A stretch of DNA of 64,000 nt from Mesorhizobium sp. B2-7-1 (GTDB lineage: Bacteria > Pseudomonadota > Alphaproteobacteria > Rhizobiales > Rhizobiaceae). The notes beneath the pieces are model-generated. The model saw only the letters and a program-made list of their open reading frames with translations, searched no databases and had not been told where the DNA came from. A program made the translations under genes and the position numbers. The stretch is taken from positions 1 through 64,000 of the forward strand of contig NZ_VFUA01000017.1 in the NCBI RefSeq assembly GCF_006440735.1, in the 5' to 3' direction. Below are positions 57,801 to 64,000 of this stretch, piece after piece (position 1 is the stretch's first letter; each line of letters opens with the position of its first letter).

Positions 57801-59504
57801 ATGACCATAAATGGCTGGATACAGATCCTCGTCTTTTGCGGGATCCTGCTTTTGCTCGTGAAGCCGCTCGGCGGCTATATTTTCCGCATCTTCAGCGGCG
57901 ACCGTACCTTGCTGTCGCCGGTGCTCGTCCCCATCGAGCGCGGGCTCTATCGTCTCGCCGGAACGAGCGAGAAGGAGGAGCAGCACTGGGCCGTCTACGC
58001 GACCGGCATGCTGCTCTTCAATCTCGCCGGCTTCCTCGTCCTTTATGCGCTGCAGCGGCTGCAGGGTGCCCTGCCCTACAACCCTGCCGGCATGGCCGCG
58101 GTCGAGCCCGGCCTCGCCTTCAACACGGCCGTCAGCTTCGTCACCAACACCAACTGGCAGAACTACGGCGGCGAAAGCACGATGTCCTATCTCGTGCAGA
58201 TGGCCGGCCTCACCGTCCAGAACTTCGTTTCGGCCGCCACCGGCATTGCCATCGCCATTGCGCTCATCCGCGGCTTCGCCCGCGCGTCCGGCAAGTCGAT
58301 CGGCAATTTCTGGGTCGATCTGACCCGCTGCATGCTCTACGTGCTCCTGCCGATTTGCGTCGTGCTGACGCTTGCCTATGTCTGGCTGGGCATCCCGCAG
58401 ACGCTCGGTCCGTATGTCGACGCCACCACGCTGGAAGGCGCCAAGCAGACCATCGCGCTCGGGCCGGTTGCCTCGCAAATCGCCATCAAGATGCTCGGCA
58501 CCAATGGCGGCGGCTTCTTCAACGCCAACGCCGCGCATCCTTTCGAGAACCCGGACGCGATCTCCAACCTGATCCAGATGCTGTCGATCTTCGCGATCGG
58601 CGCCGCTCTCACCAACGTCTTCGGTCGCATGGTCGGCAACCAGCGCCAGGGCTGGGCGATCCTTGCCTCGATGGGTGTGCTGTTCCTCGTTGGCGTCGCC
58701 GTCTGCTACTGGGCGGAAGCCGCCGGCAACCCGCTGGTCCATGCGCTTGGCATCGACGGCGGCAACATGGAAGGCAAGGAGACGCGCTTCGGCATCGCCG
58801 CGTCGGCGCTTTTCGCGGTCATCACCACGGCTGCCTCCTGCGGCGCCGTCAACGCCATGCATGACAGCTTCACCGCACTCGGCGGCATGATCCCGCTCAT
58901 CAACATGCAGCTCGGCGAAGTCATCGTCGGCGGCGTCGGCGCCGGCTTCTACGGCATCCTGATGTTCGTCGTCGTCGCTGTGTTCGTCGCCGGCCTGATG
59001 GTTGGCCGCACGCCGGAATATCTCGGCAAGAAGATCGAGGCCAAGGAGGTCAAGATGGCGATGCTTGCCATCCTGTGCCTGCCGCTGGCGATGCTGATCT
59101 TCACGGCCATCGCCGTTGTCCTGCCGAGCGCCGTGGCCTCGATGGCCAATGGCGGCCCGCACGGCTTCACCGAGGTGCTCTATGCCTATACCTCGGCGGC
59201 CGCGAACAACGGCTCGGCCTTCGGCGGCCTCTCCGGCAACACGCCCTGGTACAACATTACGCTGGGCCTCGGCATGCTGATGGGCCGTTTCCTGGTCATC
59301 ATCCCGGCTTTGGCCATCGCCGGCTCGCTGGCCGCCAAGAAGACGGTGCCCGCCTCCGCCGGCACCTTCCCGACCGACGGCACGCTGTTCGTAGGCCTCC
59401 TGGTCGGCGTCATCATCATCGTCGGCGGCCTCACCTTCTTCCCGTCGCTCGCCGTCGGTCCGATCGTCGAGCATTTGGCGATGATCCATGGACAGACCTT
59501 CTGA
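57801..59504 (+). CDS. kdpA: K+-transporting ATPase, potassium-binding subunit
   Basis: The 567-residue membrane subunit has about ten spans with the four selectivity-filter-like loops of KdpA (for example [32 protein letters not shown] and NNGSAFGGL). It takes up K+ from the periplasm at very low concentrations, powered by KdpB. The ATG at 57801 follows GGAGA. It comes after kdpF and before the extra small ORF and kdpB. Confidence 0.95.
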   Translation: MTINGWIQILVFCGILLLLVKPLGGYIFRIFSGDRTLLSPVLVPIERGLYRLAGTSEKEEQHWAVYATGMLLFNLAGFLVLYALQRLQGALPYNPAGMAAVEPGLAFNTAVSFVTNTNWQNYGGESTMSYLVQMAGLTVQNFVSAATGIAIAIALIRGFARASGKSIGNFWVDLTRCMLYVLLPICVVLTLAYVWLGIPQTLGPYVDATTLEGAKQTIALGPVASQIAIKMLGTNGGGFFNANAAHPFENPDAISNLIQMLSIFAIGAALTNVFGRMVGNQRQGWAILASMGVLFLVGVAVCYWAEAAGNPLVHALGIDGGNMEGKETRFGIAASALFAVITTAASCGAVNAMHDSFTALGGMIPLINMQLGEVIVGGVGAGFYGILMFVVVAVFVAGLMVGRTPEYLGKKIEAKEVKMAMLAILCLPLAMLIFTAIAVVLPSAVASMANGGPHGFTEVLYAYTSAAANNGSAFGGLSGNTPWYNITLGLGMLMGRFLVIIPALAIAGSLAAKKTVPASAGTFPTDGTLFVGLLVGVIIIVGGLTFFPSLAVGPIVEHLAMIHGQTF

Positions 59505-59505
59505 G

Positions 59506-59742
59506 ATGACCATGCCCCGCTTCAACGACATACGCCGGAACGACCGTCACCAGACCGGTGACGGGGCGCCCGACAACGGAAGGGACGAGAAGCCTCGTCC
59601 TTTCCCGACGCTTTCAACCTTCCTCGGCATGGCCGCCGTGCTGTTCGTGCTGTGGCTGCTGGCCACCGGCCTTCCGCACTTGTTCCCGAAGACCGAACAG
59701 CCGGCGCCGTCCAACATCACCGACACTGGAGTCTCGAAATGA
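59506..59742 (+). CDS. Small single-span membrane protein between kdpA and kdpB (78 aa)
   Basis: ATG at 59506, one base after the kdpA stop, encodes 78 residues: an N-terminal polar, charged stretch (residues 1-33, [13 protein letters not shown]..), one hydrophobic span (about 36-58, [19 protein letters not shown]) and a short tail. Its stop overlaps the kdpB start (ATGA), which links its translation to kdpB. This ORF is not part of the standard kdpFABC set. It may stabilise or regulate the pump; no family is recognised. Confidence 0.65.
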   Translation: MTMPRFNDIRRNDRHQTGDGAPDNGRDEKPRPFPTLSTFLGMAAVLFVLWLLATGLPHLFPKTEQPAPSNITDTGVSK

Positions 59743-61832
59743 GCCAGTCCAAATCCGCGAGCATTCTGGATGCCCGCATCCTCATACCCGCCATTGCTGG
59801 CGCCTTCCGCAAGCTTGATCCGCGCACGCTGGTCAAGAATCCGGTGATGTTCGTCGTCGCGGTCGTCTCGCTGCTCACCACCGTGCTTTTCATCCGCGAC
59901 CTCATCACCGGTGGCGGCGATCTCGGTTTCACGCTGCAGATCATCATCTGGCTGTGGTTCACCGTTTTGTTCGCCAATTTCGCCGAGGCGGTGGCCGAGG
60001 GCCGCGGCAAGGCGCAGGCCGATTCGCTGCGCAAGGCGCGCACCGAGACCCAGGCCAAGCTGCTCACCAACGGCGATCGCTCCAAGTTCAAGCTGGTGCC
60101 GGGCACCAGCCTGAAGGTCGGCGACATCGTGCTGGTCGAGGCCGGCGACATCATCCCCTCCGACGGCGAGGTGATCGAAGGCGTGGCCTCGGTCAACGAA
60201 GCGGCGATCACCGGCGAATCCGCGCCGGTCATCCGCGAATCCGGCGGCGACCGCTCCGCCGTCACCGGCGGCACCCAGGTCCTGTCCGATTGGATCCGCG
60301 TGCGCATCTCCGCCGCCTCCGGCCACACCTTCCTCGACCGCATGATCTCGCTGGTCGAGGGCGCGGAGCGCCAGAAGACGCCGAACGAGATCGCGCTCAA
60401 CATCCTCTTGGTCGGCATGACGCTGATCTTCGTGCTGGCGACCGCGACCATCCCGAGCTTCGCTTCCTATTCGGGCGGCTATATCTCGGTGACGATCCTC
60501 GTTGCCCTGTTCGTGACGCTGATCCCGACCACGATCGGCGCGCTGCTGTCGGCCATCGGCATCGCCGGCATGGACCGCCTGGTGCGCTTCAACGTGCTTG
60601 CCATGTCCGGCCGCGCCGTCGAAGCCGCCGGCGATGTCGACACGCTGCTGCTCGATAAGACCGGCACCATCACGCTCGGCAACCGCCAGGCGACCGAGTT
60701 CCGACCGGTCAAGGGCGTCACCGAGCAGGACCTGGCCGATGCTGCCCAGCTTGCATCGCTGGCCGACGAGACGCCGGAAGGCCGCTCGATCGTCGTGCTG
60801 GCCAAGGAGAAATACGCCATCCGCGCCCGCGACATGGCAACCTTGCATGCCACCTTCGTGCCCTTCACCGCGCAGACCCGCATGAGCGGCGTCGACATCG
60901 ACGGCTCGTCGGTGCGCAAGGGCGCGGTCGATGCGGTGCTCAATCACGTGAACCAGGCGACCGTCGCCGCCCACGGCGCGCGTCCGACGACCGAAACCAT
61001 CCGCGACCTGCAGGCCATCGCCGACGAGATCGCCAACGCCGGCGGCACGCCGCTGGCGGTCGAGCGCGACGGGCGCCTGATCGGCGTCGTCCACCTCAAG
61101 GACATCGTCAAGGGCGGTATCCGCGAGCGTTTCGCCGAGCTGCGCAAGATGGGCATCCGCACGGTGATGATCACCGGCGACAACCCGCTGACGGCCGCCG
61201 CCATCGCTGCCGAAGCCGGCGTCGACGACTTCCTCGCCCAGGCGACTCCCGAGAACAAGCTGTCGCTGATCCGCGAGGAGCAGGCCAAGGGCAAGCTGGT
61301 CGCCATGTGCGGCGACGGCACCAACGACGCGCCGGCGCTCGCCCAGGCCGATGTCGGCGTCGCCATGAACACCGGCACGGTCGCCGCGCGCGAAGCCGGC
61401 AACATGGTCGACCTCGACAGCGACCCGACTAAGCTGATCGAGATCGTCGAGATCGGCAAGGCGCTCCTGATGACGCGCGGCTCGCTGACGACCTTCTCGA
61501 TCGCCAACGACGTGGCCAAGTACTTCGCCATCATCCCGGCGATGTTCGCGGTCTTCTACGTCGCGCCCGGGCAGAAAACCGGACCGCTGCAGGCGCTCAA
61601 CATCATGCATCTGGCGACGCCGCAGAGCGCCATCCTGTCGGCCATCATCTTCAACGCGCTGATCATCATCGCGCTGATCCCGTTGTCGCTGAAAGGCGTG
61701 AAGTATCGTGCCATCGGCGCCGGTTCGCTGCTCACCCGCAACCTGCTGGTCTACGGCCTCGGCGGCATCGTCGTGCCGTTCGTCGGCATCAAGGCGATCG
61801 ACCTGATCGTCACGGCCCTCGGCCTCGCATAA
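59739..61832 (+). CDS. kdpB: K+-transporting ATPase, P-type catalytic subunit
   Basis: The 697-residue P-type ATPase has the phosphorylated Asp306 in DKTGT, the TGES loop (158-161, whose Ser corresponds to the inhibitory phosphorylated Ser of E. coli KdpB), the KGAV nucleotide region and the hinge [10 protein letters not shown]. It hydrolyses ATP to drive K+ uptake through KdpA. The ATG at 59739 overlaps the small ORF stop and has TGGAG upstream. Confidence 0.96.
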   Translation: MSQSKSASILDARILIPAIAGAFRKLDPRTLVKNPVMFVVAVVSLLTTVLFIRDLITGGGDLGFTLQIIIWLWFTVLFANFAEAVAEGRGKAQADSLRKARTETQAKLLTNGDRSKFKLVPGTSLKVGDIVLVEAGDIIPSDGEVIEGVASVNEAAITGESAPVIRESGGDRSAVTGGTQVLSDWIRVRISAASGHTFLDRMISLVEGAERQKTPNEIALNILLVGMTLIFVLATATIPSFASYSGGYISVTILVALFVTLIPTTIGALLSAIGIAGMDRLVRFNVLAMSGRAVEAAGDVDTLLLDKTGTITLGNRQATEFRPVKGVTEQDLADAAQLASLADETPEGRSIVVLAKEKYAIRARDMATLHATFVPFTAQTRMSGVDIDGSSVRKGAVDAVLNHVNQATVAAHGARPTTETIRDLQAIADEIANAGGTPLAVERDGRLIGVVHLKDIVKGGIRERFAELRKMGIRTVMITGDNPLTAAAIAAEAGVDDFLAQATPENKLSLIREEQAKGKLVAMCGDGTNDAPALAQADVGVAMNTGTVAAREAGNMVDLDSDPTKLIEIVEIGKALLMTRGSLTTFSIANDVAKYFAIIPAMFAVFYVAPGQKTGPLQALNIMHLATPQSAILSAIIFNALIIIALIPLSLKGVKYRAIGAGSLLTRNLLVYGLGGIVVPFVGIKAIDLIVTALGLA

Positions 61833-61844
61833 GGATTTATCCCG

Positions 61845-62408
61845 ATGTTCAAGCAACTCAGACCCGCTTTTGTCATGATCGTCTTCTTCACGGCGCTGGC
61901 CGGCCTCGTCTATCCGATCGGCATGACCGGCATCGCCCAGGCACTGTTTCCCAACCAGGCCAATGGCAGCCTGATCGTCAAGGACGGCAAGGTGATCGGT
62001 TCCAGCCTGATCGGCCAGGCCTTCGCCAATGACCGCTATTTCCACGGCCGGCCGTCGGCAGCCGGCAATGGCTACGACGCCAGTTCCTCCGGCGGTGCCA
62101 ATCTCGGCCCGACCAATCCGAAGCTCATCGACCGCGTCAAGGGCGACGCCGAGAAGCTGAAGGCCGAAAACCCGAACGCGCCGGTGCCGATGAACCTCGT
62201 CACCACCTCCGGCAGCGGCCTCGATCCCGACATCAGCCCCGACGCCGCCTATTTCCAGGTGGCGCGCGTCGCCAAGGCCCGCGGCGTGGACGAGGCCAAG
62301 GTCAAGACGCTCGTCGACAGCCATGTCGAGGATCGCGAGCTTGGCGTCCTCGGCGAACCTGTGGTCAACGTTCTGGCGCTGAACCTTGCGCTGGACGAGC
62401 TGAAATAA
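61845..62408 (+). CDS. kdpC: K+-transporting ATPase, KdpC subunit
   Basis: This 187-residue protein has one N-terminal membrane span (about residues 8-32) and a periplasmic domain with GSxLIGQ (GSSLIGQAF) and YFHGRPS motifs, typical of KdpC, which assists ATP binding by KdpB. It starts 12 bases after kdpB. A perfect hairpin at 62417-62445 separates it from kdpD. Confidence 0.95.
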   Translation: MFKQLRPAFVMIVFFTALAGLVYPIGMTGIAQALFPNQANGSLIVKDGKVIGSSLIGQAFANDRYFHGRPSAAGNGYDASSSGGANLGPTNPKLIDRVKGDAEKLKAENPNAPVPMNLVTTSGSGLDPDISPDAAYFQVARVAKARGVDEAKVKTLVDSHVEDRELGVLGEPVVNVLALNLALDELK

Positions 62409-62416
62409 TCCGCTTC

Positions 62417-62445
62417 GCGCCGGGGATCGACACGATCCCCGGCGC
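62417..62445 (+). terminator. Perfect 13-bp stem hairpin between kdpC and kdpD
   Basis: GCGCCGGGGATCG pairs with CGATCCCCGGCGC around ACA, followed by AATTCAT. It lies 8 bases after the kdpC stop and 18 before kdpD. It may reduce read-through into the sensor gene, giving low KdpD relative to the pump. Confidence 0.7.
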
Positions 62446-62463
62446 AATTCATGATTGGACCTG

Positions 62464-64000
62464 ATGCCGGACGACAGGACCGACCCCGCGAACCGCCCCT
62501 CTCCCGACGCGCTGCTGGAGCATGCCGAGCGCGAGGGCCGCGGCCGGCTGCGCATATTTCTTGGCGCCGCGCCCGGCGTCGGCAAGACCTACGAGATGCT
62601 GATGGCGGGCCGTGCCCGCCGCGCCGACGGCATCGATGTGGTGATCGGCATCGTCGAGACGCACGGCCGCAAGGAGACCCAGGCCCTGGTCGACGGCTAT
62701 GAGCTGATCCCGCGCCGCCTGGTCGACTATCGCGGCCAGACTCTCGAAGAGATGGACATCGACGCCATCCTCAAGCGGCGCCCCGCCCTCGTCCTGGTCG
62801 ACGAGCTCGCCCACACCAACGCGCCCGGCAGCCGGCATCCCAAACGCTATCTCGACGTGCAGGAGATCCTGGCGCAAGGCATCGACGTCTACACCACGCT
62901 CAACATCCAGCATGTCGAAAGCCTGAACGACGTCGTCGCCCAGATCACCCGCGTCAGGGTGCGCGAGACGGTTCCCGATTCCATCATCGACGAGGCCGAC
63001 GACATCGAGGTCATCGACCTCACCCCCAACGACCTGATCAAACGCTTGCAGGACGGCAAGGTCTATTTCCCCAACACCGCGCAGCGCGCCATCGAGAACT
63101 ATTTTTCGCCGGGCAATCTGACGGCGCTGCGCGAGCTGGCGCTGCGCCGCACCGCGCAGCGCGTCGACGAGCAGCTGCTCAACCACATGCAGTCGCACGC
63201 CATTCCCGGGCCGTGGGCGGCGGGCGAGCGGGTTCTCGTCTGCGTCGACTCGCAACCTGGCGGAGCGGCCCGCATCCGCTATGCGCGCCGGCTGGCCGAC
63301 CGGTTGCGCGCGCGCTGGACGGCGCTGCATGTCGACACGCCGCGCCTCGCCGGCCTGTCCGAGGAGGATAAGGACCGCCTGGCCAGGAACCTGCGTCTCG
63401 CCGAGCAGCTCGGCGCCGAGATCGCCACCATTCCCGGCCAGAATGTCGCCCAGGACATCGTGCGCCACGCGACGGCGAACAACTTCACCCATATCGTCAT
63501 CGGCAGGCCGACCCGTTCGCGCTGGCGCGAGCTGATCGAGGGCTCGCTCACCTATGATCTGATCCGCAACGCGGGCGACATCAGCGTCCATGTCATTTCG
63601 GGCGCCGAGCGCGATGGCGACGCGCCGTCGGCGCGGGTGAAAGCCGCGCCCGAGCAGAAGCCTTTCCAGATCTGGCCCTATCTGTTCTCGACGGCCTATG
63701 TCGCCGGCGCGCTGGCCGTCAGCTCGATCCTCGACCAGTTCCTCGACGTGCGCAATCTCGCCAGCGTCCTGCTTCTGGCGGTGCTGACCGCGGCCGTGAC
63801 GTTCGGGCTCTGGCCGGCGCTCTATGCCTGTTTCCTGAGCGCGCTTGCCTTCAACTTCTTCTTCCTCGAGCCGCGCTACACGCTGACGATCAGGGATCCG
63901 GAAAGCATCGTGGCCTTCACCGTCTTCCTCGTCGTCGCCGTGATCGCCAGCAATCTGACGGCGCGCGTGCAGCGCCAAGCGGTCGCCGCCCGCTCGCGGG
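62464..64000 (+). CDS. kdpD: Osmosensitive K+ sensor histidine kinase, 5' part
   Basis: The frame is open to the window end (512 codons). The N-terminal KdpD domain has Walker A GAAPGVGKT (34-42) and Walker B LVLVDE (about 105), followed by a Usp-like domain (about 250-370) and membrane spans beginning near residue 400 (DUF4118 region). The kinase domain lies beyond the window. With KdpE it senses K+ limitation and switches on the kdp operon. The ATG at 62464 is chosen by family fit; no strong ribosome binding site is visible. Confidence 0.93.
   Translation, partial: MPDDRTDPANRPSPDALLEHAEREGRGRLRIFLGAAPGVGKTYEMLMAGRARRADGIDVVIGIVETHGRKETQALVDGYELIPRRLVDYRGQTLEEMDIDAILKRRPALVLVDELAHTNAPGSRHPKRYLDVQEILAQGIDVYTTLNIQHVESLNDVVAQITRVRVRETVPDSIIDEADDIEVIDLTPNDLIKRLQDGKVYFPNTAQRAIENYFSPGNLTALRELALRRTAQRVDEQLLNHMQSHAIPGPWAAGERVLVCVDSQPGGAARIRYARRLADRLRARWTALHVDTPRLAGLSEEDKDRLARNLRLAEQLGAEIATIPGQNVAQDIVRHATANNFTHIVIGRPTRSRWRELIEGSLTYDLIRNAGDISVHVISGAERDGDAPSARVKAAPEQKPFQIWPYLFSTAYVAGALAVSSILDQFLDVRNLASVLLLAVLTAAVTFGLWPALYACFLSALAFNFFFLEPRYTLTIRDPESIVAFTVFLVVAVIASNLTARVQRQAVAARSR

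Noticed and set aside
59547..62585. A 1012-codon open frame on the minus strand opposite kdpB and kdpC
   Set aside because: It is antisense to well-conserved kdp genes, is Arg/Asp/Gly-rich and has no domain; long antisense frames are expected at this GC content.

Overview
The window is high-GC, gene-dense alphaproteobacterial DNA. It most resembles a Mesorhizobium-type rhizobium (Phyllobacteriaceae): NasS/NasT nitrate control, an FnrN-type regulator with cydABX/cydDC, many binding-protein-dependent transporters, an EcfG-type stress promoter and several families of palindromic intergenic repeats. No tRNA, rRNA, CRISPR array, transposase or phage gene was seen. The genus is an inference from gene content and style, not from a marker gene.

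Layout. 1-225: a damaged left edge, where 77 bases copied exactly from the permease at 4263-4339 are joined to the start of an unrelated gene; probably an assembly junction. 365-708: a small proline-rich protein behind a general-stress promoter. 753-7069 (minus): an amino-sugar-like uptake and catabolism operon (binding protein, two permeases, PIG-L deacetylase, ROK kinase, GntR regulator, SIS protein). 7401-10469 (plus): a second CUT1-type transporter; neither cluster has its own ATPase. 10459-16070: a Gfo/Idh/MocA dehydrogenase, an RpiR regulator, an SDR, a mannitol-dehydrogenase-family enzyme and a TIM-barrel isomerase. 16159-20938: a CUT2 (ribose-type) transporter with two different permeases.

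20953-30095 (minus) is the nitrate assimilation locus: nasT, nasS, then a regulatory region with a sigma-54 element, an upstream palindrome and a terminator-like leader hairpin, a 52-residue membrane protein, a NarK-type transporter, nirB, nirD and nasA. 30229-37764 holds an FnrN-type regulator, a hemerythrin-like protein, cydX/cydB/cydA and, divergently, cydD/cydC, with a perfect FNR/FixK box between cydA and cydD. 37772-43150 is a type I secretion operon with its RTX/VCBS substrate.

43703-45667 has a HerA-like ATPase and an 84-residue unknown protein. 45759-57055 looks like a catabolic island: NTF2-like protein, RidA, an amidohydrolase/deacetylase, an NTF2-flavin monooxygenase fusion, an RpiR regulator divergent from an ABC transporter operon, a dehydrogenase and an amidase, with repeats in many of the gaps. 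57594-64000 is the kdp potassium operon (small ORF, kdpF, kdpA, an extra small membrane ORF, kdpB, kdpC and a truncated kdpD).

The most interesting parts are the nas leader with its unnoticed small membrane gene, the FNR box joining the bd-oxidase genes to a nearby FnrN gene, the two extra small membrane ORFs in kdp, the paired HexR-like operators at 51148 and 51261, and the nested palindromic repeat pair.
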